Positions 39,957 to 48,859 of a stretch of 64,000 nucleotides of DNA are shown in pieces. Each line of letters begins with the position of its first letter. Positions within the stretch are counted from its first letter, which is position 1. Origin of the DNA: Muribacter muris. GTDB lineage: Bacteria > Pseudomonadota > Gammaproteobacteria > Enterobacterales > Pasteurellaceae. Position numbers and translations under genes: made by a program. The DNA lies in assembly GCF_001038205.1 (NCBI RefSeq), contig NZ_JWIZ01000002.1, positions 1-64,000 of the forward strand, written 5' to 3'. The notes under the pieces were generated by a model. That model had not been told where the DNA came from and ran no database searches. It saw only the letters and a program-made list of their open reading frames with translations.

Positions 39957-41312
39957 ATGATCTCTCAACCAAGCACAGACAATGTGTTTGGTTTGGCTCA
40001 ATCTGGAAAAGCCCCTACCTCTGCCCAAACAGAGCGTGCGATTTTAGTTCATCTCTATCTGTCGCAAGTAAAAGATACCGAAAACCTGTTGGAATTTCAG
40101 ACCTTAGCTCAGTCTGCCGGTGTTGAAATTGCTGCTGTCTTAACCGGTAGCCGCCAGACGCCCCATATCAAATATTATGTCGGGCAAGGGAAAGCACAGG
40201 AAATTGCGCAGGCGGTCGAAACCTTTAATGCTGCCGTTATCTTGGTTAATCACGCATTGAGTCCGGCACAAAATCGCAATTTATCCCAATTATGTGGCTG
40301 TCGAGTAGTAGATCGCACCGGTTTAATTTTGGATATTTTTGCCCAGCGGGCAAGATCGCACGAGGGTAAATTACAGGTGGAACTCGCCCAACTGCGCCAT
40401 TTATCCAGCCGTTTGGTTCGCCGCTTAGGTCATCAGGATCAACAAAAAGGCGGGGCGGTCGGCCTCAGAGGACCGGGCGAAACCCAGCTTGAAACGGACA
40501 AGCGGTTAATTAAGCTGAAAATTTTGCAACTGCAAAACCGTTTAGAAAAAGTGCATAAACAGCGTAGCCAAAATCGCAAAACACGGCAGAAAGCGGATAT
40601 TCCGACCATCTCGCTGGTCGGCTATACCAATGCAGGCAAATCAACCCTGTTTAACCGCCTCACTAATGCCAATGTGTATGCGGCGGATCAACTGTTTGCC
40701 ACTCTCGATCCGACATTACGCCGCTTATCGCTCCAAGACGTTGGCACCGCGATTTTGGCGGATACGGTCGGCTTTATCCGCTTTTTACCGCACGATTTGG
40801 TGTCCGCCTTTAAATCCACCCTGCAAGAAACCAGCGAAGCCGATTTGCTGCTGCACGTTATTGATGCCGCAGACAGTCGCCGTGATGAGAATATCGCCGC
40901 CGTTAATCAAGTATTGGAAAACATTCAAGCACACGATGTGCCAAGTTTATTGGTCTTCAACAAAATCGATCGCTTAGAGGGCGTTGCTCCGCATATTACT
41001 TACGATGATGAAGGATCACCGACCGCCGTTTATCTTGCTGCCGAAACCGAGCAAGGCATCGACCTGCTTTTGCACGCCATCAGTGCAAAGCTAAAAAACG
41101 AGCTGACCCGTCAAACGCTATTATTGCCGGTAACAAGCGGTCGGATCTACGCCAAATTTTACCAACAACAATGTATCCTTTCAGAGCAACTCACCCCATT
41201 TGGCGACCGATTAATTGACATTGAGGTCGATCACATTCAATGGCAAAAATGGCTCAAACAGTACCCTGAATTGAATGAATTTGCCGAACTCGCCAAATGG
41301 GAACAGGCATAA
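39957..41312 (+). CDS. hflX: ribosome-splitting GTPase HflX
   Basis: GTPase that dissociates stalled or idle ribosomes, especially in heat stress. It has 451 residues from the ATG at 39957 (weak ribosome binding site; an earlier frame start would overlap hfq). It has the N-terminal HflX domain with [12 protein letters not shown], then the G domain: G1 GYTNAGKST, switch [15 protein letters not shown] and G4 FNKID. The C-terminal part is a CTD of about 60 residues. Read with miaA and hfq. Confidence 0.95.
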   Translation: MISQPSTDNVFGLAQSGKAPTSAQTERAILVHLYLSQVKDTENLLEFQTLAQSAGVEIAAVLTGSRQTPHIKYYVGQGKAQEIAQAVETFNAAVILVNHALSPAQNRNLSQLCGCRVVDRTGLILDIFAQRARSHEGKLQVELAQLRHLSSRLVRRLGHQDQQKGGAVGLRGPGETQLETDKRLIKLKILQLQNRLEKVHKQRSQNRKTRQKADIPTISLVGYTNAGKSTLFNRLTNANVYAADQLFATLDPTLRRLSLQDVGTAILADTVGFIRFLPHDLVSAFKSTLQETSEADLLLHVIDAADSRRDENIAAVNQVLENIQAHDVPSLLVFNKIDRLEGVAPHITYDDEGSPTAVYLAAETEQGIDLLLHAISAKLKNELTRQTLLLPVTSGRIYAKFYQQQCILSEQLTPFGDRLIDIEVDHIQWQKWLKQYPELNEFAELAKWEQA

Positions 41313-41352
41313 CGGTCGTGTGGCACAAACGTCTCACACCAATGACACAACA

Positions 41353-41877
41353 CTAATCCACACCCTTTTTATGCCCCTCATCAATATGGACTAAATCCGC
41401 CGCACCGCCCGCATCAATATGAAAGGCTTTCCCGAACCCTTTCACAAATAATCCGTTATGCACCTTGAAAGAGAACAATTTGAAATCCCCTAGTTCAATT
41501 AGCTTCTCGACCAATGCGCCGTGGCGTGCCTTTAGCTTGTCAATCCCCGTTTGCCACTCGGCACTATCACGCGCTATCATTCGTGCTGTCGCATCAAAGG
41601 TTAAACGGTGGCGGGCGAAAATCTCACTGCTCGCAGCTTCATCTTCAATCAACATTAACGAGAGCTTGGGCATCTGCATTAAATTGCGGGCGTGGCGGGC
41701 AACTGTGGAAATCAATACCTGATATTCACCATTGTCGATCACAAAAGGGGCATAACTCACATTCGGCACACCCTGTTCATCCACTGTGGCAAGCGCCAAC
41801 GTTTTAATTTGTTGCTTAAATGTCTCAATTTCCGTGACTAAGCGGTTCTGCCACATTGCTTGACGTGCATCTGTCAT
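41353..41877 (-). CDS. hutZ: HugZ/HutZ-family haem utilisation protein
   Basis: A 174-residue split-barrel (PNPOx-like) protein of the HugZ/HutZ type, which in Vibrio and Campylobacter binds haem and releases its iron. The N-terminal half reads KTLALATVDEQGVPNVSYAP and LISTVARHARNLM. The C-terminal end has the GKAFHID segment typical of HutZ and HDR family members, with histidines near the haem (HIDEGH). AGGAGAAATG precedes the start. It follows hutX by 14 bases, under the Fur box at 42401. Confidence 0.88.
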   Translation of the reverse strand: MTDARQAMWQNRLVTEIETFKQQIKTLALATVDEQGVPNVSYAPFVIDNGEYQVLISTVARHARNLMQMPKLSLMLIEDEAASSEIFARHRLTFDATARMIARDSAEWQTGIDKLKARHGALVEKLIELGDFKLFSFKVHNGLFVKGFGKAFHIDAGGAADLVHIDEGHKKGVD

Positions 41878-41891
41878 TACATTTCTCCTTT

Positions 41892-42383
41892 TTACTGAAA
41901 CTGTTTAAATCGGGCGACTTGCTCAGGCAATAATCTCCGCTGCTCATCCCGACCAAGATAAACCTTAAACATAACCTGACCGTCATTCGCAATAAAGGCA
42001 ATGTGGTAACTCTCTTTGCCCCGAAACGGTAAACTGACAAAGACGATTTTCGCTATATTCGTCAATTTTAAATGCCCGTGTAACGCCCCTTCCTGCCCTT
42101 TCATATTCAAGTTGTAATAGCCCCGCCCAATAGACCCGCTGGGAAAACGATCTTTAATCTCAAAAATTGAGCCGGCTTTCTCAATAATCGTGGTAAATGT
42201 GCCCCACTCGCTAATGGTTGTCAGCAGACTTTCCGCCCGTTCCGGCGGGAAAACACGGATAAATTCCGCCGGCAATGCGCACAAAACCTCGCCTTCCGGG
42301 CACTGCAACATTTCTGCCATTTCAAGCGGAATCAAATTTGGGTTCTGAGCAAGTAATTCAGCTACTTTCTCGGTTAATGCCAT
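41892..42383 (-). CDS. hutX: HutX/HugX-type cytoplasmic haem carrier
   Basis: A 163-residue protein matching the HutX/HuvX family, which accepts haem in the cytoplasm and hands it to HutZ. Recognisable segments are EWGTFTTIIEKAGSIFEIKD, FPSGSIGRGYYNLN and GALHGHLKL in the middle and FMVSLPFRGKES-like FVSLPFRGKESY before the C-terminus. It is first in the hutX-hutZ operon. A Fur box (42401-42413) lies 18 bases before its start, so expression should rise under iron limitation. Confidence 0.87.
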   Translation of the reverse strand: MALTEKVAELLAQNPNLIPLEMAEMLQCPEGEVLCALPAEFIRVFPPERAESLLTTISEWGTFTTIIEKAGSIFEIKDRFPSGSIGRGYYNLNMKGQEGALHGHLKLTNIAKIVFVSLPFRGKESYHIAFIANDGQVMFKVYLGRDEQRRLLPEQVARFKQFQ

Positions 42384-42400
42384 TTTCTTTCCTATTTTTT

Positions 42401-42413
42401 GATAATAATTATC
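42401..42413. promoter_or_regulatory. Fur box upstream of hutXZ
   Basis: GATAATAATTATC is palindromic about its central base and matches the core of the Fur consensus (GATAATGATAATCATTATC). It lies 18 bases before hutX. Confidence 0.8.
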
Positions 42414-42612
42414 AACATCATATTAAAAGAATTGTACGGAAATGCAAGTCATTTACTCAAACACTTTTATCCTACTCAAGATTTTCGCCACTCGACCAAC
42501 CAGCAAATTTGCGAAATTTATGAAAAGATCGTAGAAAGGCACAACGACAAATGCTAGAATTGAATGCTTTAAAAAATTGAACGTTCATATTTGTAAAAAT
42601 TTTAGGTTGTCT

Positions 42613-43023
42613 ATGGCTAAAGAAATGCAAAAAAGCTCGGAAAAAACGGAACAAAACGGGCTAAAAAGTAAAGGCGTAAACGGCACATTATGGGCAGTTT
42701 CTCTCGCCTTATTCGCAACAGCGGTGATTGGAAATACCTATTTCAGCACGCATTTTGCGTTAATCGTCCGAGTATTGTTATTAGTAGTATTGATCATCGC
42801 TGCTGTCGGGTTGGCGGCAATCACAAACCAAGGGCAAAAAGCGATCGGTTTCATTAAGGACTCCCGTCAAGAGTTACGCAAAATCATTTGGCCGACCCGC
42901 CAAGAAACCACACAAACCACACTGATTGTCGCGGCAATGTGTGTTCTCGTCGCACTCGCACTATGGGGGATTGATTCCCTGATCGTTACCGTGATTAATT
43001 TCCTAACCAGTTTGAGATTCTAA
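42613..43023 (+). CDS. secE: preprotein translocase subunit SecE
   Basis: Essential subunit of the SecYEG channel. The 136 residues have three membrane helices, as in E. coli, two in the first half (about 22-70) and the essential one at the C-terminus. The amphipathic [20 protein letters not shown] (about 89-108) is the family signature. I start at MAKEMQKS (42613), with TTAGGTTG upstream. One base separates it from nusG. A candidate extended -10 (TGCTAGAAT, 42552-42560) lies upstream. Confidence 0.95.
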   Translation: MAKEMQKSSEKTEQNGLKSKGVNGTLWAVSLALFATAVIGNTYFSTHFALIVRVLLLVVLIIAAVGLAAITNQGQKAIGFIKDSRQELRKIIWPTRQETTQTTLIVAAMCVLVALALWGIDSLIVTVINFLTSLRF

Positions 43024-43024
43024 A

Positions 43025-43606
43025 ATGAGCGAAACAGTAGTAGAAGAATTAACAACCGAAACCAAGCCGACCAGAATGCGTTGGTATGTCTTGCAAGCTT
43101 TCTCCGGCTTTGAAGCCAGGGTAGCAATGACATTGCGTGAATACATCAAATTGCACAATATGCAGGATCAATTCGGCGAAGTGCTTGTTCCTACCGAAGA
43201 AGTGGTCGAAAACGTGGGCAGAAAACGTCGCAAAACCGAACGTAAATTCTTCCCGGGTTACGTCCTTGTGCAAATGGAAATGAATGACGACACTTGGCAC
43301 TTGGTGAAAAGTGTACCGCGCGTGATGGGCTTTATAGGCGGTACGGCGGATAAACCTGCACCTATCTCGCAGCGTGAAGCGGATCGTATCCTCAACCGAG
43401 TTCAAGAGACCAGCGAAAAACCACGCCACAGAAAAGAGTTCCAACCGGGCGAAGAAGTGCGCGTTACCGAAGGGCCTTTCGCCGACTTTACCGGTACGGT
43501 AGAAGATGTGGACTACGAAAAAGGCCGCTTAAAAGTGTCTGTCTCTATTTTTGGCCGAGCAACCCCTGTCGAGCTTGAATTCGGTCAGGTAGAAAAAAGT
43601 TCATAA
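43025..43606 (+). CDS. nusG: transcription termination/antitermination factor NusG
   Basis: Binds RNA polymerase and Rho or ribosomal S10. At 193 residues it has the N-terminal NGN domain ([20 protein letters not shown]) and the C-terminal KOW domain ([19 protein letters not shown], about 138-193). Co-translated with secE. In E. coli rplK follows directly; here the operon ends at the hairpin 43626-43657 and rplK lies about 2.9 kb on, beyond an inserted island. Confidence 0.98.
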   Translation: MSETVVEELTTETKPTRMRWYVLQAFSGFEARVAMTLREYIKLHNMQDQFGEVLVPTEEVVENVGRKRRKTERKFFPGYVLVQMEMNDDTWHLVKSVPRVMGFIGGTADKPAPISQREADRILNRVQETSEKPRHRKEFQPGEEVRVTEGPFADFTGTVEDVDYEKGRLKVSVSIFGRATPVELEFGQVEKSS

Positions 43607-43625
43607 TTTATAAGCATACCAATTT

Positions 43626-43657
43626 AAATAAGGGGTATATATAAATACCCCTTATTT
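43626..43657. terminator. bidirectional terminator between nusG and the XRE gene
   Basis: AAATAAGGGGTAT (43626-43638) pairs perfectly with ATACCCCTTATTT (43645-43657). A/T-rich flanks allow use from both convergent genes. Confidence 0.85.
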
Positions 43658-43666
43658 ACTCATTTA

Positions 43667-44101
43667 TCACTTACCCTTTTCTAGAGTGTCAACCAATTTT
43701 TGCAATGCACTAATCTGCTGCTTAAGTGATTCAATTTCACGCTCTCTTGCATCAAGCAGTTCATTTTTGGCAAGAACAATATAGTTTAGATGTTTAATTT
43801 CGGCTTCAAGGGCGGGATTTCCAAGTGCAATACTGAAATTCGTAGAATTACTGAAATTGTCGTTTGAATGATTAAATACAACCACGCCTTCATTATTACT
43901 TGCCATTAAGTCAAAAATATCCACTTCAAGCACTTTTGCGATACGGTGTAGCCTATCAATACTGATATTCGTCTCACCCCGTTCTAATTTTGCATAACCC
44001 GTTACCGACATAGACAAACGCTCTGCCATATCAGCTTGAGTCAGGCATTTATCTTCTCGAATATCACGAATATTTTGACGAATTTGGTCTTGTTTATTCA
44101 T
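43667..44101 (-). CDS. XRE-family transcriptional regulator with C-terminal coiled coil
   Basis: A 144-residue DNA-binding protein. The Cro/CI-type helix-turn-helix is at about 8-62 (IRDIREDKCLTQADMAERL, YAKLERGETNISIDRLHRI). The C-terminal 45 residues form a heptad-rich coiled coil (EAEIKHLNYIVLAKNELLDA), suited to dimerisation. Such small regulators are common in Pasteurellaceae accessory regions. It is divergent from the yaaW-like gene, which it may regulate. Target unknown. Confidence 0.8.
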   Translation of the reverse strand: MNKQDQIRQNIRDIREDKCLTQADMAERLSMSVTGYAKLERGETNISIDRLHRIAKVLEVDIFDLMASNNEGVVVFNHSNDNFSNSTNFSIALGNPALEAEIKHLNYIVLAKNELLDAREREIESLKQQISALQKLVDTLEKGK

Positions 44102-44231
44102 AACTGCTCTTTTTCGGTAGGTAAATGTAATGAATTGGGTATTCTACTGCAACTAAACGATGATTGTATCAACATTTAGCAAAAAATAGAATAACGCTGT
44201 TTTTACAACCACATAAACAAAGGAGCAATTG

Positions 44232-44999
44232 ATGGCTTATAGATACGATCCAGATTTAGAATTTTTAGGCACATTGAAGTCGGAGGAACTAGACAATCTC
44301 GTTAATATACTTACCAAAGATAAAAAAGGAGAAAGTTTATTAACAGAGACATTAACTAGCGAACGTAATTATATTCGTTATTATCCTGATCATCAAAAAT
44401 ACTGGAAAGAAATTGCGCAAGAATTACAGCTTTTTGGTGGAAATACCTTTATGAATCTTATTAAAGGCGGTAAAGGCGTGTTATATAAAGAAGTGCTGTG
44501 TGATGTTTGCGATAAAATGAAAGTGAACTACAACAAATCCTCATCTGTAAAGCGGATTGAAGAAAATCTTCTAATGAAAATTTTGCAAACGACATTAGAG
44601 AAAATGACACCGGAGGAATTAAAAAAACTTGCCATTGAGATGGGATTGAAAAATGTTGAGGAATTTAATCCGCAAAAAATAGCCGCTGCATTTATTTGTA
44701 TGTTTAATTTGGGTGGTTTTACATCTTATAAAATCACTCTAATTATAGTTAATGCAGTTATGAAGGCGTTATTTGGCCATGGACTTAAATTGGCAGCAAA
44801 TGCCGCATTAGCTAGATGGGTTTCTATCCTTACAGGGCCTGTTGGAGTAGCAATTACATCAATCTGGACTCTGATTGACATTGCTGGACCAGCTTATCGT
44901 GTAACTATTCCTGCTGTCATTCAAATCGCTTATTTAAGATCCCTTTCAGAGTTTCGGGATGAGATTGACCAGGAACAGGAATGGGAACTGAAATTATAA
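44232..44999 (+). CDS. YaaW/UPF0174 (DUF3944) family protein
   Basis: A 255-residue protein similar to E. coli YaaW over its length. The DUF3944 start YDPDLEFLGTLKSEELDNLV is followed by YWKEIAQELQLFGGNTFMNL, VLYKEVLCDVCDKMKVNY and the ending SAYRVTIPA-like PAYRVTIPAVIQIAYLRSL. A hydrophobic stretch (about 155-225) suggests membrane contact; the family is also labelled ubiquinol-cytochrome c chaperone-like. The function is unknown. The ATG at 44232 follows AGGAGCAATT. It is AT-rich and lies in the island between nusG and rplK. Confidence 0.8.
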   Translation: MAYRYDPDLEFLGTLKSEELDNLVNILTKDKKGESLLTETLTSERNYIRYYPDHQKYWKEIAQELQLFGGNTFMNLIKGGKGVLYKEVLCDVCDKMKVNYNKSSSVKRIEENLLMKILQTTLEKMTPEELKKLAIEMGLKNVEEFNPQKIAAAFICMFNLGGFTSYKITLIIVNAVMKALFGHGLKLAANAALARWVSILTGPVGVAITSIWTLIDIAGPAYRVTIPAVIQIAYLRSLSEFRDEIDQEQEWELKL

Positions 45000-45095
45000 A
45001 ATTGTGATTGAACTATTTTTAATTTAAGAACAATTTAGCAAGTAATGATGAATAAATGCGATCAATTTTAACGGCACTCTTCAAAAGGAAAAAAG

Positions 45096-45419
45096 ATGTT
45101 AATCCCTTATAATGAATATTATCCACAATTTCGTACTCTAATTGATAAACGAGAAAATTTTGAGATTGTTGGCGTACCCAAAAGCGATATGTATGCAGTG
45201 TGTGAAATTCTCGAAAAATATATTGAAAGCCAACATCTGAAATGTCGAATTTATACACAAAAGCGAATAGTGAGTAGTATCGCTGGTTTCGTTAATCCCG
45301 TGGTTGGTGTGGCTGCACTCGCTGGAATTGGGATTCACAATGTGATGACTTGGAATCCTGATTTTGAGATTTCTCGTGATCTCGCTAATAACAGGATTGC
45401 GGTTGAATATAAAAAATAA
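45096..45419 (+). CDS. unrecognised 107-residue protein
   Basis: Not recognised. The N-terminal 60 residues look like a small alpha/beta domain (FEIVGVPKSDMYAVCEILEK), followed by a hydrophobic glycine-rich hairpin (about 61-85; SSIAGFVNPVVGVAALAGIG) and a basic tail. AAAAGGAAAAAAG precedes the ATG. It lies 96 bases after the YaaW-like gene and 22 bases before the next gene, in the same direction. The glycine-zipper hairpin could insert into membranes. Confidence 0.55.
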   Translation: MLIPYNEYYPQFRTLIDKRENFEIVGVPKSDMYAVCEILEKYIESQHLKCRIYTQKRIVSSIAGFVNPVVGVAALAGIGIHNVMTWNPDFEISRDLANNRIAVEYKK

Positions 45420-45441
45420 GTTTTTACTAAAGGAGAATAGT

Positions 45442-46347
45442 ATGCCAAATATTTTTGAAACATTAAAAACAAATCAGCTATTCGACATTCTTGAAGAAGA
45501 AAGAGATGACGCTTTTGAAAATGAGGAATTTTTTCAGGGATTGAAAGATCTTCTACACTTATCTAAAAATTGGGATCTTAAGAAAAAAATACAGTTCGTT
45601 AGCAGTGTACTGTCTAGTTTTGAAGGTATGGCAGGTTGGTTTTATATTTACTGCGACGGCTGGGATACCATTTTTGGTTTGGCTGGCGAGAAAAACGAAA
45701 GAAAACTGGAGGGTCTAAAATTAATATCAAAAGCCTTTTCCGATATTGATGAACCCGTTACTCATCAGCTACGTTATATTATTTCTGAGGCGGAGCGTAT
45801 TAAGTTGCGCAGACTTCATCCGATTTATAATTTAAATCAAACACCTAAAATTATTTTTAAAGATTTTGGATTTAAATTGGCTGTAATTAATCAGCTGATG
45901 TATAAAAAGAAAATATTAAGACCTAGTTTTAATATTGCACTCTTTGCTGAAGAGTATATTGATGAAAGGACAGGCTATGGCATTAACCTTGACTGGTATC
46001 GTGCAAGTCAAGAGGCCGCAAGATATTTATGGAATTTAGATATCCCAGAATATTTGTTGAATAGCATTACCACACTTGAATTGGATCAAAACGCAGAAAT
46101 TTATCGAGGTGTTGCATATCCAGGGCTATATATCAATCCAAAACTCTTGAGTGATGGATATAAACCTATCACAGATAATGCCATAGAAGATCTTGCTTTA
46201 TTACCTAATTTAGAAAGTATTGTTCTTGGCGGAAGCATTAAATTTGAATGGGGAAAGGATGAATCTTATAGAGATGATCTCTCGACTAATTTTGTACAGG
46301 CGCTGAAAGCGAAAAGGATCAAATTGCGACGTAATAGGGCGATATAA
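45442..46347 (+). CDS. two-domain accessory protein (DUF4375/DMP19-like N-terminus, DUF6892-like C-terminus)
   Basis: A 301-residue, acidic, soluble protein; AAAGGAG precedes the ATG at 45442. The N-terminal half (about 1-105; NQLFDILEEERDDAFENEEF, SSFEGMAGWFYIYCDGW) recalls the DMP19/DUF4375 helical domain. From about 130 (IIFKDFGFKLAVINQLMYKK, RPSFNIALFAEEYI, LALLPNLESIVLGGSIKFEW) it resembles DUF6892. Both families occur near toxin and immunity genes, but the function is unknown. I name the families from memory of their motifs, so treat them as tentative. Composition is AT-rich. Confidence 0.55.
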   Translation: MPNIFETLKTNQLFDILEEERDDAFENEEFFQGLKDLLHLSKNWDLKKKIQFVSSVLSSFEGMAGWFYIYCDGWDTIFGLAGEKNERKLEGLKLISKAFSDIDEPVTHQLRYIISEAERIKLRRLHPIYNLNQTPKIIFKDFGFKLAVINQLMYKKKILRPSFNIALFAEEYIDERTGYGINLDWYRASQEAARYLWNLDIPEYLLNSITTLELDQNAEIYRGVAYPGLYINPKLLSDGYKPITDNAIEDLALLPNLESIVLGGSIKFEWGKDESYRDDLSTNFVQALKAKRIKLRRNRAI

Positions 46348-46416
46348 TTTCATTATAAATGAACATATAAGTAGGCGGTATTTTCTCTACAAAATGTTGC
46401 AAAACGTAAAATTTGC

Positions 46417-46445
46417 TTGAAAGGCATACAAAACTCTAGTAAAAT
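46417..46445 (+). promoter_or_regulatory. strong rplK promoter
   Basis: TTGAAA (46417-46422), 17 bases, TAAAAT (46440-46445). It lets rplKA be transcribed independently of secE-nusG and of the inserted island. Confidence 0.78.
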
Positions 46446-46460
46446 TCGCACCCTTATTAA

Positions 46461-46488
46461 CGAGTGAAATCTTTCACTCGTCTTTTTA
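46461..46488 (+). terminator. terminator-like hairpin in the rplKA leader
   Basis: Perfect 9-bp stem CGAGTGAAA (46461-46469) / TTTCACTCG (46472-46480) followed by TCTTTTTA. It begins about 10 bases after the expected transcription start and precedes the coding region by about 60 bases. Confidence 0.6.
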
Positions 46489-46494
46489 TGTCCA

Positions 46495-46533
46495 CAGGGG
46501 AGCTGATTTCAGCGCTATCACCCATTTTAGAGG
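46495..46533 (+). promoter_or_regulatory. ribosomal protein L1 binding site in the rplKA leader
   Basis: The leader GGGGAGCTG...CAGCGCTATCACCC, just before the AGAGG ribosome binding site, has the same layout as the E. coli rplKA leader where L1 binds and represses (GGG-GAGC ... GC-ATCA-CCC internal loop). Identification by similarity of motif and place. Confidence 0.65.
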
Positions 46534-46541
46534 AAAAAACA

Positions 46542-46970
46542 ATGGCAAAAAAAGTACAAGCCTACGTTAAGTTGCAAGTTGCAGCGGGTATGGCGAACCC
46601 ATCACCACCAGTTGGTCCTGCATTAGGTCAACAAGGTGTGAACATTATGGAATTCTGTAAAGCATTCAATGCGCGTACCGAGAGCTTAGAAAAAGGCTTA
46701 CCGATTCCGGTTGTTATCACCGTTTACGCAGACCGTTCTTTCACTTTCGTGACCAAAACACCACCAGCAGCTGTTTTACTCAAAAAAGCGGCAGGCATTA
46801 AATCCGGTTCAGGTAAACCGAACAAAGATAAAGTCGGTAAAGTAACGTTAGAGCAAATCCGTCAAATCGCTGAAACTAAAGCAGCCGATATGACCGGTGC
46901 AACGATCGAAACAAAAATGAAATCAATCGCAGGTACTGCTCTCTCAATGGGCTTAGTGGTGGAGGAATAA
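46542..46970 (+). CDS. rplK: 50S ribosomal protein L11
   Basis: Binds the GTPase-associated region of 23S rRNA; needed for RelA activation. The 142-residue protein starts [20 protein letters not shown] and contains [20 protein letters not shown]. The ATG at 46542 follows AGAGGAAAAAAC; an earlier in-frame ATG at 46464 lies within the leader hairpin and is rejected. Four bases separate it from rplA. Confidence 0.98.
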   Translation: MAKKVQAYVKLQVAAGMANPSPPVGPALGQQGVNIMEFCKAFNARTESLEKGLPIPVVITVYADRSFTFVTKTPPAAVLLKKAAGIKSGSGKPNKDKVGKVTLEQIRQIAETKAADMTGATIETKMKSIAGTALSMGLVVEE

Positions 46971-46974
46971 TACG

Positions 46975-47664
46975 ATGGCTAAATTGACTAAAAAAATGAA
47001 AGCAATCAAAGCTGGCGTAGATGCGACCAAAGTCTATGAAATCAACGAAGCAATCGCAGTATTAAAACAGTTCGCAACAGCGAAATTTGTTGAAAGCGTT
47101 GATGTCGCTGTAAACTTGGGTATCGACCCGCGTAAATCAGACCAAAACGTACGTGGCGCAACCGTACTTCCACACGGAACAGGTCGTACTGCCCGTGTTG
47201 CCGTATTCACACAAGGTGCTAATGCAGAAGCCGCAAAAGCAGCCGGTGCGGATTTAGTCGGTATGGAAGACCTTGCCGAATTAGTCAAAAAAGGCGAAAT
47301 GAACTTTGACGTAGTTATCGCCTCACCGGATGCAATGCGTGTGGTAGGTCAATTAGGTCAAATCCTTGGTCCACGCGGCTTAATGCCAAACCCGAAAGTC
47401 GGTACAGTAACACCAAACGTAGCGGAAGCGGTTAAAAACGCAAAATCCGGTCAGATCCGTTATCGTAACGACAAAAACGGTATCATCCACACCACTATCG
47501 GTAAAGTAAACTTCTCTGAAGAACAACTAAAAGACAACCTTAACGCATTATTGGCTGCTTTAACTAAAGCAAAACCAACCACAGCAAAAGGTGTGTTCAT
47601 CAAGAAAGTCAGCATCTCTACCACAATGGGTGCAGGTGTGGCGGTTGATCAATCTTCACTATAA
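46975..47664 (+). CDS. rplA: 50S ribosomal protein L1
   Basis: L1 stalk protein and translational repressor of its own operon. The 229 residues match the family, including [20 protein letters not shown] and [15 protein letters not shown]. Co-translated with rplK under its promoter. In E. coli rplJL-rpoBC would follow; here that operon lies about 14 kb away on the opposite strand, and a strong terminator (47698-47740) ends the unit. Confidence 0.98.
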   Translation: MAKLTKKMKAIKAGVDATKVYEINEAIAVLKQFATAKFVESVDVAVNLGIDPRKSDQNVRGATVLPHGTGRTARVAVFTQGANAEAAKAAGADLVGMEDLAELVKKGEMNFDVVIASPDAMRVVGQLGQILGPRGLMPNPKVGTVTPNVAEAVKNAKSGQIRYRNDKNGIIHTTIGKVNFSEEQLKDNLNALLAALTKAKPTTAKGVFIKKVSISTTMGAGVAVDQSSL

Positions 47665-47697
47665 TTTAAGTCGTCTACTTAAAAAGTGATATACCAT

Positions 47698-47740
47698 AAA
47701 GACTGAATTCAACATTTTATTGGATTCGGTCTTTTTTATT
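47698..47740 (+). terminator. intrinsic terminator of rplKA
   Basis: A 15-bp stem, AAAGACTGAATTCAA (47698-47712) with TTGGATTCGGTCTTT (47720-47734; two G-U pairs), is followed by TTTATTT. Confidence 0.92.
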
Positions 47741-47905
47741 TAAGCAAAAATATCAATCCTCTCTCTTTTTCTTATATCTAAATATTGTACAAACTGAACT
47801 CAATAAAGCTAACAAACCATATCCCTATTGTTTTACACAAATTATAACAAATCGCATCAAGGCTCTGATAAAATACACTATTATCCATTTTTCAACCCAG
47901 TTCAA

Positions 47906-48859
47906 ATGACAAAATTAAACATCATCTTTGCCGGCACGCCGGAGTTTGCCGCAACGCATTTACAGGCACTGCTCGACTCCAAGCACAATGTGGTGGCGGT
48001 CTATACTCAGCCGGATAAACCGGCAGGGCGAGGTAAAAAATTGCAAGCCAGTCCGGTTAAACAACTGGCGGAGCAACATCACCTCCCCGTTTACCAGCCA
48101 AAATCACTGCGTAATCCAAAGGCTCAAGCTGAATTTCAATCACTGAATGCCGATGTGATGGTTGTCGTTGCATACGGTTTAATTTTGCCGATTGAAATCC
48201 TGAATACTCCCCGTTTCGGTTGTCTGAATGTACACGGTTCACTGCTGCCCCGCTGGCGTGGTGCAGCACCAATTCAACGGGCAATCTGGGCGGGAGATAA
48301 TGAAACCGGCATTACGATTATGCAAATGGACGCCGGATTAGACACCGGCGATATGCTCCACAAAGTTCATACGCCGATTGCCGCCGACGAAACCTCCGCC
48401 TCCCTCTATGCAAAATTGGCAGCCATCGCACCAAACGCATTATTGGCGGTGTTAGACGGTTTAACAAGCGGTCGGTTTAGCCCTGAAAAACAACAGGAAG
48501 ATTTGGCAAACTATGCCGAAAAACTCACTAAGGCAGAGGCAAAGTTAGACTGGCAACTGACCGCCTGCCAGCTTGAACGCAACATTCGTGCCTTTAATCC
48601 GGCACCGATTGCCTATCTTACTCTCAACCTCAACGGCACAGAGGAACGGGTTAAGATTTATCAATCAGACGTACTGCCACACCAAAATCGTCCGGCAGGC
48701 ACGGTGTTATCCGTGGACAAAAGCGGCATTCAGATTGCCACCCAGCAAGGCGTGCTGAATTTAACCCGGCTCCAACCGGCAGGTAAAAAGCCGATGACCG
48801 TGCAAGATTTTCTCAATGGTCGCAGCGATTGGTTTAAAGTTGGCGAGGTATTAGAATGA
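47906..48859 (+). CDS. fmt: methionyl-tRNA formyltransferase
   Basis: Formylates initiator Met-tRNA. The 317-residue protein has the N-terminal hydrolase fold with the catalytic N108, H110 ([14 protein letters not shown]) and D146 (MDAGLDTGD), and the C-terminal OB domain. I start at 47906 ([16 protein letters not shown]); an earlier frame start adds residues not seen in homologues. The ribosome binding site is weak. def, its usual partner, is not adjacent. The stop region overlaps rsmB by 4 bases. Confidence 0.96.
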   Translation: MTKLNIIFAGTPEFAATHLQALLDSKHNVVAVYTQPDKPAGRGKKLQASPVKQLAEQHHLPVYQPKSLRNPKAQAEFQSLNADVMVVVAYGLILPIEILNTPRFGCLNVHGSLLPRWRGAAPIQRAIWAGDNETGITIMQMDAGLDTGDMLHKVHTPIAADETSASLYAKLAAIAPNALLAVLDGLTSGRFSPEKQQEDLANYAEKLTKAEAKLDWQLTACQLERNIRAFNPAPIAYLTLNLNGTEERVKIYQSDVLPHQNRPAGTVLSVDKSGIQIATQQGVLNLTRLQPAGKKPMTVQDFLNGRSDWFKVGEVLE

